A stretch of DNA of 49,121 nt, taken from assembly GCA_028710485.1 (NCBI GenBank), contig JAQTTZ010000019.1, forward strand, positions 1-49,121, written 5' to 3'. The first letter of the stretch is position 1. Each line of letters begins with the position of its first letter. Position numbers and translations under genes: made by a program. The stretch comes from Bacteriovorax sp. GTDB taxonomy: Bacteria > Bdellovibrionota > Bacteriovoracia > Bacteriovoracales > Bacteriovoracaceae. Positions 9,106 to 18,394 of this stretch are shown here, one piece after another. The notes under the pieces are model-generated. The model was not told where the DNA came from and searched no databases. It saw nothing but the letters and a program-made list of their open reading frames with translations.

Positions 9106-10242
9106 TCATTTAAATAATTTTTGAATTTGCTCAAATAACGGAATAAGTTCTAAGCTGATTAGGGCTATGACTGTGAGTTCGAGCATATGACTTCTGCGGT
9201 GATTGATATTATCCAGCAGGAGTTTAGAAATATCGGCCAGATTTTCCAGCTTATTATCAATACTGATCTGCCAATCAGTAAATCTAAATTTTTTCGATGC
9301 CATTCTAAAAACTACAGAATGGTAGAGATCTCCAATTACTTTTAAGGAATTTTCAACTGTTTCAACGATCTCGGCAATTTCAATATAATGCTGGCCTGCT
9401 TCTAGTGCTAAGACTGTGTAGCGGGTTGAAAAAATACTCATTTTCTTTAATTCAATTGCTGAATAAATTTCGCGCAATTTTTTATCAAGTAAATCATCGT
9501 AGTAGCGCATTTCCAGCAACTGGTTCAAAGCAAACTCGATAACATCAGGGATATCCAGTGAACCACTTGGCTCAATGATAAAAGCTGAGTTCCAGTCGAT
9601 CACGGCCAGATCGTTTTTATAATACTGCAATTTCGTTTCGTATAAGCGCATATTGATCTGAGGTGATAAAGTGTGTTTTTCCTCGGTCAAGATTAGGGCG
9701 GCAATATCTTCATCTTCTAAAATTAGTGAAGCGTCTGCATAATCCACGGCAAATTTTTCGATAAAATAGAGAATAAAATCTTCATTTACCTGAGAGTCTT
9801 TTATTATATTAACTTTTCCGATGGACTCATGAATTTGTTGACTGAGCTCAGTTGCTCGAGCACGGGCATAAACATCAAGATCATCATAGTCCTGAATTGA
9901 TCTTGAAAGCACTCGCAGTTGATCAATAGTAGTCCCCTCGGGAATCAGGTATTCGAAGGTGATAGAAAGCGTACCAAAATCCCAAAGTTTGGCACTGATT
10001 TCACTGGTAAACTCTCGCCCTTGATCAGAATAGGTGTGTGTTCCAAGAATGATGCTTAAGGGGTCATTGGAAACAATAACTGCCTGGCGGTTAATTTTTT
10101 TTAAGCGAAATTTTGACCTCGAGGTCGAGGCAATGGCCAAAATCTTTTCGGCCTTTTCTAAGTCAACTTCTTCTCCGATATCATAGACTCGGTAGACAAG
10201 AATGCGGCCTTTGGTAATTGTGTTAGGTATTATTGCAGTCAT
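9106..10242 (-). CDS. RMD1/DUF155-like protein with C-terminal membrane anchor
   Basis: 378 residues, mostly soluble and acidic, ending in one hydrophobic segment (LELTVIALISLELIPLFEQI) followed by a short Lys-containing tail. The segment SGSLDIPDVIEFALNQLLEM followed by RYYDDLLD closely fits the conserved core of the RMD1/Sif2 (DUF155) family. That family includes yeast mitochondrial Rmd1 and related proteins with a C-terminal membrane span. Known: eukaryotic members are mitochondrial membrane-associated and linked to mitoribosome or tubule function. The bacterial function is undefined. The family call is from memory of the motif and should be checked by profile search. It is divergent from sufE. 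Confidence 0.6.
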   Translation of the reverse strand: MTAIIPNTITKGRILVYRVYDIGEEVDLEKAEKILAIASTSRSKFRLKKINRQAVIVSNDPLSIILGTHTYSDQGREFTSEISAKLWDFGTLSITFEYLIPEGTTIDQLRVLSRSIQDYDDLDVYARARATELSQQIHESIGKVNIIKDSQVNEDFILYFIEKFAVDYADASLILEDEDIAALILTEEKHTLSPQINMRLYETKLQYYKNDLAVIDWNSAFIIEPSGSLDIPDVIEFALNQLLEMRYYDDLLDKKLREIYSAIELKKMSIFSTRYTVLALEAGQHYIEIAEIVETVENSLKVIGDLYHSVVFRMASKKFRFTDWQISIDNKLENLADISKLLLDNINHRRSHMLELTVIALISLELIPLFEQIQKLFK

Positions 10243-10386
10243 GGAATAATTCTAGCATAATTCAGATTGTTTCTGATGTGAGAAATTTATGACCTTTTAG
10301 GGCTTAATTTTGTTCGTTTTTAATGGTATAGTTGCTTATAAGAATCAGGTATTAATCTTCGAATTTACACACTCTTGTGAGAAAAA

Positions 10387-10830
10387 ATGATCGATCAACC
10401 AATTATGCAGAGAATTGAAAAGCTAAAGAATGATTTCAAAAATTTTGGTGAGTGGGAAGCTCGCTACAAACATCTTATTGAGCTCGGCAAAAAAATGCCA
10501 CCAATGAAAGAAGAATTTAAAACTGAAGAGAATAAAGTGAAAGGCTGCCAGTCTCAAGTCTGGCTTCATGCTGAACTGATTGGAGATAAGATTCATTTTA
10601 GTGCAGACAGCGATGCTTCCATTGTGAAGGGGATTGTGGCCCTGCTCGTTTATGTTTATTCCGAATCAACTCCCGATGAAATTCTTATGACTAAGCCAAC
10701 TTTTTTGGAAGATATTGGTCTGCGGGAACACCTCTCAATGAGTAGGGCCAATGGTCTTACTTCTATGGTAAAGCAAATTTCTTTTTATGCCATGGCCTTC
10801 AAAGCAAAACTACAAATGAGTAATCACTAA
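10387..10830 (+). CDS. sufE: SufE-family sulfur acceptor protein
   Basis: 147 residues, the normal SufE size. The signature KGCQSQVWL carries the sulfur-accepting Cys54, followed by the FSADSDASIVKGIVALL segment that is strongly conserved in SufE/CsdE. Known role: it accepts persulfide from a cysteine desulfurase (SufS or CsdA) and stimulates Fe-S cluster assembly in the cytosol. No desulfurase or sufBCD genes are in the window. It is followed after 9 bases by hemB on the same strand, probably as one transcript. Confidence 0.93.
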   Translation: MIDQPIMQRIEKLKNDFKNFGEWEARYKHLIELGKKMPPMKEEFKTEENKVKGCQSQVWLHAELIGDKIHFSADSDASIVKGIVALLVYVYSESTPDEILMTKPTFLEDIGLREHLSMSRANGLTSMVKQISFYAMAFKAKLQMSNH

Positions 10831-10839
10831 GAGGATATT

Positions 10840-11826
10840 ATGTTAAATATTTCACGCCCAAGAAGAAACCGTCAAACTCCTGCCATTCGCAATTTAATCC
10901 GCGAGACTCATTTATCAACTCATGATTTGATTGCTCCATTGTTTGTGATGGAAGGAAAAAATATTTCTGAACCCATTCTTTCAATGCCTGGGATTTCACG
11001 ATTATCAATCGATCTTTTAATTCGAGAGTGCAAAGAGCTCTACGATTTGGGTATTCCTTGTGTTTCATTATTTCCGGTGATTGATAATAAATTAAAAGAT
11101 AGCAGGGCCTCTGAGTCTTATAATCCATCAGGGCTTTACCAACGGGCAATTCGCGAAGTAAAAAATGCCCTTCCTGATTTACTGGTAATGACTGATGTTG
11201 CACTTGACCCTTATTCAAGTGACGGACATGACGGTCTAGTTGACCCAAGAACAGGTGAGATTTTAAACGATGCTACTTTGGATGTGCTCGCTAAGATGTC
11301 TATCGTTCAAGCAAAATCTGGATCGGATATATTAGGTCCATCAGATATGATGGATGGCAGAGTTGGATTTATCAGAGACGCTCTTGATGAAGAAAATTTA
11401 AGCAAAGCTTCGATCATGTCTTACGCTGCTAAGTATGCTTCTGCTTTTTACGGGCCTTTTAGGGATGCGCTTGGATCTGCTCCAAAAAAAGGTGATAAAA
11501 AAACTTATCAAATGGATTACGCCAATGTTCGCGAGGCCCTTCGTGAAGCTTATCTCGATGAATCTGAAGGCGCAGATATATTAATGGTGAAGCCCGGCCT
11601 GCCGTATCTGGATGTTATCAAAACCCTTCGCGACAACACAACTCTTCCTCTTGCTGCCTACAACGTCAGCGGAGAGTATGCCATGGTTAAAGCTGCCGCT
11701 GAAAAAGGCTGGATTGATAATGATTCAGTGATGATCGAAATGCTTTGGAGTTTTAAGCGTGCAGGCTCCGATATGATCCTTACTTACTTTGCTAAAGAAG
11801 CAGCTCGTCTCCTTCAAAAACACTAG
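10840..11826 (+). CDS. hemB: Porphobilinogen synthase (delta-aminolevulinate dehydratase)
   Basis: 328 residues. It joins two 5-aminolevulinate molecules to porphobilinogen in haem synthesis. The Schiff-base Lys251 is in ILMVKPGLPYLD and the second active-site Lys198 is in MSYAAKYAS. The metal-binding loop reads TDVALDPYSSDGHDG. It has Asp/Ala in place of the Cys triad of zinc-dependent enzymes, so this is the Mg/K-type enzyme. GAGGAT lies 7 bases before the ATG. It sits directly after sufE, an iron-cofactor pairing that makes sense. Confidence 0.96.
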   Translation: MLNISRPRRNRQTPAIRNLIRETHLSTHDLIAPLFVMEGKNISEPILSMPGISRLSIDLLIRECKELYDLGIPCVSLFPVIDNKLKDSRASESYNPSGLYQRAIREVKNALPDLLVMTDVALDPYSSDGHDGLVDPRTGEILNDATLDVLAKMSIVQAKSGSDILGPSDMMDGRVGFIRDALDEENLSKASIMSYAAKYASAFYGPFRDALGSAPKKGDKKTYQMDYANVREALREAYLDESEGADILMVKPGLPYLDVIKTLRDNTTLPLAAYNVSGEYAMVKAAAEKGWIDNDSVMIEMLWSFKRAGSDMILTYFAKEAARLLQKH

Positions 11827-11855
11827 AAGGTTCCAGGAGACTTCGGGAGGAAACT

Positions 11856-12788
11856 CTAGAGCCCTGGGACTTTGGTAATTCTCATCACTTTTTCATAAGT
11901 GTTGAAATGTGAGTTTGAGAGATGGCGGGACTCCAGGCATTGAGTTTCGTCGTTGAAGACAAAATCTTCTGCACCCTGAACTAATATACCTTCAACTTTT
12001 CCTGTATTTTTATTGAAGACAGGAGATCCTGAATTTCCACCATAAGCGTCCAGGTTGGTTGTGAAATAATTTTCACGAAGAAGCCATGAGTGAAATTTTC
12101 TTTCACGCTCATTTTCATTCATTCGCGAAACTCTCGCTCCATCAGTGATTTTCATTGGAAGCCCCAGTGGATGTCCAATAACTAAAACGGGAGTATTGAG
12201 TTTAACTCTTCCAATTTTTCGATGAGTCAGGGGGGCCCTGTCAGTAACATTGCGGTCAAGTTCAATCACCGCGTAGTCGTTGACTTCTTTGTCATTATAA
12301 ACATATTTTTGAGCGATAATTTTTTTACAACTATAGACATTACTTTTTTTGAATTGAGTAGTTCCTTCTTTATAATCGAATACCCATTGGTTTGAAGAAC
12401 ATTCTTGCTGATTGAACATACAATGTCCCGCAGTCACCAATTTATTTGGAGCAATTAAAAATCCCGAGCATTCTCCTACGCTGTATTGATCGACGAATCT
12501 TTCAGTTGAACATATTTGTGGAATAACTTGTTTTAATTTTTTGAATGGGAAATTGATCAGGCCTGAGTCTTCACGATCAATTGATAGTCGTCTACTAGGA
12601 ACACGAAGTGCCACTGAGCGGGCCTTCTCTATAAAATCGTGATCGGCATAATCATCAACTTCGTAACGGTCATCATTGCCATAGATTAAATCAGTGGTCT
12701 CAAGATCAATGGGACGAGTATTAGCGCTAGAATTCACAGATAATAATAGAGACATTAGTGCAACTGCCTTGGACACTGACATGGTCAT
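11856..12788 (-). CDS. Secreted trypsin-like serine protease
   Basis: I start at the ATG whose first base is 12788. An AGGGG ribosome site lies 7 bases before it and the product then opens with a signal peptide (MTMSVSKAVALMSLLLSV); an upstream ATG at 12845 has no such site. The 310-residue protein has the S1 chymotrypsin-fold triad: His122 in VTAGHC, Asp171 in NDYAVIELD, and Ser253 in YGGNSGSPVF. Several Cys could form disulfides. The GNSGSPVF form and overall layout resemble V8/glutamyl-endopeptidase-like bacterial proteases. A propeptide of about 90 residues seems to precede the catalytic domain. It is presumably exported and could act on prey or environmental protein. Confidence 0.9.
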   Translation of the reverse strand: MTMSVSKAVALMSLLLSVNSSANTRPIDLETTDLIYGNDDRYEVDDYADHDFIEKARSVALRVPSRRLSIDREDSGLINFPFKKLKQVIPQICSTERFVDQYSVGECSGFLIAPNKLVTAGHCMFNQQECSSNQWVFDYKEGTTQFKKSNVYSCKKIIAQKYVYNDKEVNDYAVIELDRNVTDRAPLTHRKIGRVKLNTPVLVIGHPLGLPMKITDGARVSRMNENERERKFHSWLLRENYFTTNLDAYGGNSGSPVFNKNTGKVEGILVQGAEDFVFNDETQCLESRHLSNSHFNTYEKVMRITKVPGL

Positions 12789-12959
12789 AAAAAATCCCCT
12801 AAAATAGCGAAAGAAAAGGCCCCCACAGGCATACAATAAGTACAATTAGCTTTTAACTATGGAAAGTGCGTTTGAAAAAATTACCTGTTTTAACTTAAGT
12901 CTGTAGTTTTTGCATGTTACAATCATCCTGTCTTAATCGTGCTTGTAATGGAGCCCCCT

Positions 12960-13805
12960 ATGCAGACTATTGCTCTAAACGTTTTTCAACATAAATCCCA
13001 ATTTGGCCTTAAAAGTTATCTAGAGAGATCAGATGTCGAAGTCTTTTTTAATGACTCTCTCGATTTGATTTATCCAGGAATGATTAGAAAAAAATTTCAA
13101 ACGATTGAAGAATTAAATTCGGTAATAGGCATGCACTTAAAGGATTTAGAAAGACTTTTAAGGCTTGTTCAAATAGTGGGGACAGAATCCTCTCGCATTA
13201 TAGGTGAATACAGCAATCAAATTATTCCGATGAGTATTGAAATAGAAAAAGATGCCAAGGCCTTGCTCTCTGGGGATCCAGCTGCAAAGGATTTAATTGA
13301 AGTTCTTCTTTGTTATCCCGGTCTATTTGCAATTACTGCCTACAGATTAGCGCATTTCTTGTATCGACAAAAAATATCGATCATTCCCCGCCTTATCAGT
13401 GAGATCGCTCACGAGAAAACAGGAATTGATATTCATCCCGGGGCCGTTATTGGAGAGTCTTTTTTTATTGATCATGGAACGGGAGTTGTGATTGGTGAGA
13501 CTGCCGTGATCGGTAATCATGTTAAAATTTACCAGGGTGTTACTCTTGGAGCTTTAAGTATTGATAAAAAATTAGCTGAAACCAAAAGACACCCGACAAT
13601 TAATGATCATTGTGTAATTTATTCGCATGCAACTATACTAGGTGGAGAGACAATAATAGGTGAACATAGCGTGATCGGCGGTAACGTGTGGATGACCAAA
13701 AGTGTTCCGCCCGGATCAATCGTTTACCATAAAAGCGAAGTTAAATTAGATCAAAAGATTGTAAAAGATATTAATCAGCAGGAGGAACTTAGCTATGAAA
13801 TATAA
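12960..13805 (+). CDS. cysE: Serine O-acetyltransferase
   Basis: The start is taken as the ATG at 12960, with GGAG 6 bases upstream; in-frame GTG 12939 and ATG 12948 have no site. The enzyme acetylates L-serine with acetyl-CoA, the first step of cysteine synthesis. The C-terminal left-handed beta-helix is clear from hexapeptide repeats ([33 protein letters not shown]). His residues in GIDIHPG and IDHGTG match the SAT active site. The N-terminal helical region is longer than in E. coli CysE, as in EpsC-type enzymes. It overlaps cysK by 11 bases, so the two are co-translated. Confidence 0.95.
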   Translation: MQTIALNVFQHKSQFGLKSYLERSDVEVFFNDSLDLIYPGMIRKKFQTIEELNSVIGMHLKDLERLLRLVQIVGTESSRIIGEYSNQIIPMSIEIEKDAKALLSGDPAAKDLIEVLLCYPGLFAITAYRLAHFLYRQKISIIPRLISEIAHEKTGIDIHPGAVIGESFFIDHGTGVVIGETAVIGNHVKIYQGVTLGALSIDKKLAETKRHPTINDHCVIYSHATILGGETIIGEHSVIGGNVWMTKSVPPGSIVYHKSEVKLDQKIVKDINQQEELSYEI

Positions 13806-14718
13806 AAATATATTAGAAACTATTGGACGCACACCAATTGTTAAAATCAATAAACTTTTTCCAGAGGCCACTAAAAAAAATATTGAAGTCTATTTAAAAC
13901 TTGAAAGAAGCAATCCGGGTGGATCAATTAAAGATCGTATTGCTCTGGCAATGGTTGAAGATGCTGAAAAAAGTGGACTGCTCAAAAAAGACACCTTAAT
14001 TATTGAGCCAACCTCGGGGAACACGGGAGTGGGCCTTGCGATGGTGGCCGCAGTAAAAGGTTACCGCATAATTCTTACTATGCCAGAGAGTATGAGTATT
14101 GAGCGCCCTCGTTTAATGGCACTCTACGGGGCTGAGATAATGCTCACGCCTAAAGAGAAAGGAATGAAAGGGGCGATTGAGCGAGCTCGTGAATTAGTAA
14201 GCGAAAATACTAATTCCTGGATGCCAATGCAATTTGAAAACAGGTCCAATGTAGAAGCTCATCGCCAAACTACGGCCAAGGAAATTGCTGAAGATTTTCC
14301 CAATGGTTTGGACTTTATGATTGCTGGAGTGGGCACTGGCGGGCATATCACCGGTTGTGCTGATATTTTAAAAAAACAATTTCAAAAGCTAGTCGTTCTA
14401 GCAGTAGAGCCCGAAGATTCTGCAATTCTTTCTGGAGGCCCGCCAGGGCCACATCCCATCCAAGGAATCGGCGCCGGCTTTATTCCAACAATTCTAAACC
14501 GTGACTTAATAGATGGAGTAATAAAAATCCAAAAAGAGGAATCCTATCAATTCGCTCGTGATGCCGCTAAAAAAGAAGGAATTCTTCTGGGAATTTCCAG
14601 CGGAGCAAATCTTGCGGCCGTCGCCCAAAAAATAAGCGAAATGCCGGAAGGATCAAAGGTGCTCACCTTCTGTTACGATACAGGTGAGCGCTACTTATCG
14701 ATAGAAGGACTTTTTTAA
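13795..14718 (+). CDS. cysK: Cysteine synthase (O-acetylserine sulfhydrylase)
   Basis: 307 residues. This PLP enzyme converts O-acetylserine and sulfide to cysteine. PLP-binding Lys46 is in GGSIKDRIA, the TSGNTG substrate loop is at 73-78, the glycine-rich phosphate-binding GVGTGG is present, and GISSGAN lies near the C-terminus. An AGGAGG ribosome site lies inside the end of cysE. CysK and CysE normally form the regulatory cysteine synthase complex, but here CysE ends in LSYEI, so the usual terminal Ile is kept. Confidence 0.96.
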   Translation: MKYKNILETIGRTPIVKINKLFPEATKKNIEVYLKLERSNPGGSIKDRIALAMVEDAEKSGLLKKDTLIIEPTSGNTGVGLAMVAAVKGYRIILTMPESMSIERPRLMALYGAEIMLTPKEKGMKGAIERARELVSENTNSWMPMQFENRSNVEAHRQTTAKEIAEDFPNGLDFMIAGVGTGGHITGCADILKKQFQKLVVLAVEPEDSAILSGGPPGPHPIQGIGAGFIPTILNRDLIDGVIKIQKEESYQFARDAAKKEGILLGISSGANLAAVAQKISEMPEGSKVLTFCYDTGERYLSIEGLF

Positions 14719-14725
14719 TTTTAAA

Positions 14726-15928
14726 TTAAAACCAGAATGAAATACTAGAAACGAATTGGAAGGCCTCTGCATTGGCATTAAAAACACCTTTGACAAATGT
14801 TAAGTCATTCACACCATTTTTAGCCACGATTTTTTTCTCGTATAAAACACCGGTTGTGATGAATGAACTTTTTGATAGTTTATACTGACCACCAACTTCG
14901 ATTTTATAACTGCTGGAAACAATAGTTTGTCCGGCCTTATCAAGTTTTGAATCAGCGGTGTAAAACACACCATCTTGCGAAAATATTGTAAAGGTATGGG
15001 CCTGATCTTTAACATGAAGATATTCTAGATTGGTAAGAACACTCCAATATTCATCGAAATGGTATTGGAGACCAGTTTGAAGAAAATATTCATTTTTTCG
15101 ATAAGTCGTATAACTTTCAAAAGGAGATTTGCTGGTGAAGCCATAGATGGCATCGGCCCAGAATTCCCAAACGGTGCTATCTAGAGTTGCCCCAAAATCA
15201 ATTGCATAACTGGCCTTGTCTTGAAGTTTATTCTTGAAATAAACTTGTCCAGTTGTGAAAGTCCAGTCTTGTGTTTTATAAAGTTCAAATTTATTGGCAA
15301 GACCCAATTGTTTTTGAGTAGTAAATGAAGGAACTGCTTTTGTATCATAGGCCGTAATATTTTTTGGCGTTGCAATCGTTTTTCCATCCCCACCACTGGT
15401 TATAAATTTTGGATTACCTTTTTCGTCGAATTGGATTTCCTGGCTATCACCCCAAAGAGTGAAAGTATTGGTAAAGCCCAGACCTTTATTTCCATAAGCT
15501 AAACTTACTAAGGCCTTATTACTTATTTTTCTCCAGCTGTTTTCACTTTCTAAAACAGTTCCGCCATCCTGATAAGTATTTTCGATAACGCCCCAATGCA
15601 AATTTTGGAATTTAACGACCCCTTTTCCCAGGGTGATTTTAAAGTTTTTAAACCCTCTATAAGTGGCATAGGCCTCTTCAAAAAGATTGTTTTGAACAGA
15701 GAGATTCCCATCGATATTGAGTTTCATTGCTGCTGTCATATTATCTTGTTCAGCAAAAATTTTTAAATCAAGTACAGCAATCCCAATATTGAGCGAGTCT
15801 TGTGTTCTTTCAATTTTTTTATAATTTAAAGCATCTAGTGCAATAAAGCCTTTTACAGCTGCATCGAGTGCAAAAGAGAGATTAGGCGTAAGAGTAACAA
15901 CCAAAAGTGTTAAAATAAACTTTTTCAT
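14726..15928 (-). CDS. Predicted outer-membrane beta-barrel (porin-like) protein
   Basis: 400 residues. A signal peptide (cleavage near SFA-LD) is followed by alternating aromatic/hydrophobic strands throughout, without Cys, and the chain ends in VSSISFWF. The terminal aromatic is the classic outer-membrane insertion signal. Repeated strand patterns such as NLEYLHVKDQ and YKIEVGGQYKLS support a barrel with many strands. I cannot place it in a named family; a DUF3138- or porin-type channel is possible. GGGGGA precedes the ATG. It lies 34 bases downstream of a small lipoprotein gene on the same strand. Confidence 0.78.
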   Translation of the reverse strand: MKKFILTLLVVTLTPNLSFALDAAVKGFIALDALNYKKIERTQDSLNIGIAVLDLKIFAEQDNMTAAMKLNIDGNLSVQNNLFEEAYATYRGFKNFKITLGKGVVKFQNLHWGVIENTYQDGGTVLESENSWRKISNKALVSLAYGNKGLGFTNTFTLWGDSQEIQFDEKGNPKFITSGGDGKTIATPKNITAYDTKAVPSFTTQKQLGLANKFELYKTQDWTFTTGQVYFKNKLQDKASYAIDFGATLDSTVWEFWADAIYGFTSKSPFESYTTYRKNEYFLQTGLQYHFDEYWSVLTNLEYLHVKDQAHTFTIFSQDGVFYTADSKLDKAGQTIVSSSYKIEVGGQYKLSKSSFITTGVLYEKKIVAKNGVNDLTFVKGVFNANAEAFQFVSSISFWF

Positions 15929-15962
15929 AAATCCCCCAATAATGTCTAATGGGAGTTATGTA

Positions 15963-16157
15963 TCACTTGTCAGATTCTTTTTCTATACACTTTTCAACAG
16001 AATCAAAATAAGAATGATATTCATGCTTAACAGAATCCCAACATGACTGCTTAGATTGCGCTGCTATAGCACGATCTTGAGGCGGCTGGTGCGAACATGA
16101 CACCAGTATGGTCACCAAAATAAGTGTAAATAACGAAGGTTTGATTAATTTTTTCAT
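15963..16157 (-). CDS. Small lipoprotein
   Basis: 64 residues. MKKLIKPSLFTLILVTILVSC is a short lipoprotein signal peptide with lipobox LVSC (lipidated Cys21). The mature part is only about 44 residues, polar, with a second Cys pair (Cys39 and Cys57). GGAG lies 7 bases upstream of the ATG. No family is recognised. It is directly upstream of the barrel gene and may be co-transcribed with it. Confidence 0.65.
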   Translation of the reverse strand: MKKLIKPSLFTLILVTILVSCSHQPPQDRAIAAQSKQSCWDSVKHEYHSYFDSVEKCIEKESDK

Positions 16158-16226
16158 CTGGGTCTCCTCAATCTTAATTTTAGAGCATATTTGGATTGAG
16201 GAGAAGATAAGCGTTTTTGCCGATTA

Positions 16227-16421
16227 TTATTTCTTAGCTGGTGCTACTTCTTTAGTGGTCGAATCAGCGTGTTCTGATTTCATCGGACATTGTTCTTTTT
16301 TTCCATCTTTGTGCATTTCGCATTGCGAAGAATCACAGCACTTGCTGCAACCACGGTGATGAGCACACGAAGAAAGGATAAAAAGAGTTGAGAGTACGAA
16401 GGCCTTTAAAATCGAGTTCAT
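16227..16421 (-). CDS. Cys/His-rich small lipoprotein
   Basis: I start at the second ATG (16421), because AGGAG then sits 7 bases away; the ATG at 16427 would be only one base from it. The 64-residue product has a lipobox (ILSSC) and a mature part with CAHHRGCSKCC followed by two more Cys-x(n) units. Seven Cys plus His and Met residues suggest metal binding (Cu, Zn or Fe). The tail is Lys/Ala/Pro-rich. It has no recognised family. It precedes the other tiny lipoprotein on the same strand. Confidence 0.6.
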   Translation of the reverse strand: MNSILKAFVLSTLFILSSCAHHRGCSKCCDSSQCEMHKDGKKEQCPMKSEHADSTTKEVAPAKK

Positions 16422-16484
16422 GATCATTCTCCTGAGATGTTAGATATGATCCTATTATAAAGAATAATTTTTAAAGTGCTAGTA

Positions 16485-17492
16485 TTAGAAATTAAGGGAG
16501 TAATTTTCACTTTCAATACTCAAGTCTTTTGGTAGGAATTTTAAAGTGTCTAGGCCATGATAAGTTCCAGGGGTCAGGGCCGCCAGATAAAGCAGCGGTC
16601 TGATCGCCGTGGCAGTCTCATAAGTCGAGCTAATGACAACATTATGATGAAAACGACTGGCGTATTTTAAAATTTCAAAACTTTTACTGATTCCAAAGAT
16701 TGAAGGTTTTAAAATGAGATTTAATCCTTCAGGAAAATTTCTTAATTGGGTCAATTTATTTTTATAAACTTCAAGAGATTCATCTAAAGCAATGGCATAA
16801 GAATAAATTTGATTAAAAGAATGGAAGTCGTAGGCATTTTTTAAGGGCTCTTCTATATATTCAATCGCCGAAAATAATAATGGTCCACATCCTCTTTCAA
16901 GCTTTTCAATATAGCTGGTAAGGTCGGAGAGTTCAAAACGTCGGTTGCCATCAAGTCTTAAAAGAATATCAGGTTTTTGTTTAAAAAGAGATTTGATTAA
17001 TTCAATTGTTTCGTTGAGATTATTTAAGTTGGGACGTATTTTTATTTTCAGACACTCTGGCAGGGATTCCTTTTTCATAGAGCTAGAATAAAGAGCATTT
17101 ATCTTAATAGGTCTTTTCTCGATGAAGCTCAATACCTGAGGTGCACATTTCTCGATTACTGAAAATAAAACACTTTCAATAATAAATAAAAGTTCACCCT
17201 CAATCGCCCGGGACTTTTTAGATTTCACCATATTAAATAACGGGGCATCGAGTAATATGTTCTCTAGATTCAAATTATTAAATTGAAAAAAGTTTTCCAA
17301 AGTATATTGCCATTCAAGTAAATTATATTGATGAAAGTTAGGTAGTGCAATTAGGTCGATTGTACTTAGGAATTTGTCGTCTTGAAAAATAGAAATATTT
17401 AAAACCTGATTCTTAATTAAAGAATAGTTTTGCACGATAATAGGCGCCGTATAGTAAAAGTCAGTAATTTTAAAAGTCAGTTTAATTTTCAC
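16485..17492 (-). CDS. menC: o-Succinylbenzoate synthase
   Basis: 335 residues, enolase superfamily. It dehydrates SHCHC to o-succinylbenzoate in menaquinone synthesis. The catalytic set is visible: Lys149-x-Lys151 in CLKIKI, Asp181 in RLDGN, Glu214 in YIEEP, Asp237 in ALDES and Lys262 in LILKPS. The N-terminal capping domain is weakly conserved, as usual for MenC. It overlaps menA by four bases and is the last gene of the men operon, which supports MenC rather than an epimerase role. Confidence 0.92.
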   Translation of the reverse strand: MKIKLTFKITDFYYTAPIIVQNYSLIKNQVLNISIFQDDKFLSTIDLIALPNFHQYNLLEWQYTLENFFQFNNLNLENILLDAPLFNMVKSKKSRAIEGELLFIIESVLFSVIEKCAPQVLSFIEKRPIKINALYSSSMKKESLPECLKIKIRPNLNNLNETIELIKSLFKQKPDILLRLDGNRRFELSDLTSYIEKLERGCGPLLFSAIEYIEEPLKNAYDFHSFNQIYSYAIALDESLEVYKNKLTQLRNFPEGLNLILKPSIFGISKSFEILKYASRFHHNVVISSTYETATAIRPLLYLAALTPGTYHGLDTLKFLPKDLSIESENYSLNF

Positions 17493-18379
17493 AGAATTCT
17501 TCCACTGGACAATAATAATCCCAGAGAAGCGAAGATGCAGTAAAGAAGAAGATATTGGGCAGTTCTCGCCAACGCCAGATTGAGACTGCTATTGATTGGT
17601 TTGGTGTAAATGTTTAGCCAGTTTTTAATAAAGAACAGCGGCAATAAGCTTACGGGAAAAAGATAAATAAAATGATAAGCAATCGCCACTACTAAAATAA
17701 GAATCGATGAACTGATAATTAAAAAAATACATAAGCGTCTTTGAAAAGATTCACCAAAACGTACCGCGAGAGTGCGTTTTTGAACTTCAGTATCTGTTTC
17801 AATATCACGAAGGTTGTTGATTGCTAAAATAGTCGCAGAAATAAATCCGGGACCCATACCAAGGATAATTGATAATTTTGATAACTGGTGAATCTGTAAA
17901 TAAGTTGTCCCGCTCACCGCGATCACCCCAAAAAAAATAAATGCCGCCACTTCTCCAAGTCCATTATGGGAAAGGGGAAAAGGTCCACCAGTATAACCAT
18001 AGGCAAAGTAGAGAGAGAGAAGACCAATCAGTATGATGACAGGACCTCCAATCCACATAAGATAAGTTCCCATCAAAAAGGCAAGAATCAGGACAAAGAT
18101 CAGAGCATGTTTCATGGACGTTGCTGAGATCAGTCCGGCATGAGTCACTCTCGTTGGTCCCAGTCGTTTTTCGGTATCAACGCCTCGGAGAGAGTCTAGA
18201 TAATCATTTGCAAGGTTAGAGGCGATTTGCATCAGCAGGGCACAAAGGAGAGTGAGGAGGGCCACAATCCAATTTAAATAAGATTGGTGAATAAATGCTA
18301 TCATCAGTCCGAGAATGACTGGAGCAACTGAAGCAAAAAGTGTCTTGGGACGTACGGCCAGTATCCAATTATTGATCAT
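17489..18379 (-). CDS. menA: 1,4-Dihydroxy-2-naphthoate polyprenyltransferase
   Basis: 296 residues, an integral membrane UbiA-family prenyltransferase with about eight or nine spans. The first Asp-rich motif is in SNLANDYLDSLRGVD and the second in NNLRDIETDTEVQKRT, both binding the prenyl diphosphate through Mg. Known role: attaches the polyprenyl chain to DHNA, giving demethylmenaquinone. It lies between menD (15-base gap) and menC (four-base overlap). The polyprenyl donor probably comes from the synthase encoded divergently at 22370. Confidence 0.95.
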   Translation of the reverse strand: MINNWILAVRPKTLFASVAPVILGLMIAFIHQSYLNWIVALLTLLCALLMQIASNLANDYLDSLRGVDTEKRLGPTRVTHAGLISATSMKHALIFVLILAFLMGTYLMWIGGPVIILIGLLSLYFAYGYTGGPFPLSHNGLGEVAAFIFFGVIAVSGTTYLQIHQLSKLSIILGMGPGFISATILAINNLRDIETDTEVQKRTLAVRFGESFQRRLCIFLIISSSILILVVAIAYHFIYLFPVSLLPLFFIKNWLNIYTKPINSSLNLALARTAQYLLLYCIFASLGLLLSSGRIL

Positions 18380-18394
18380 AATTTTCTCTAAAAA

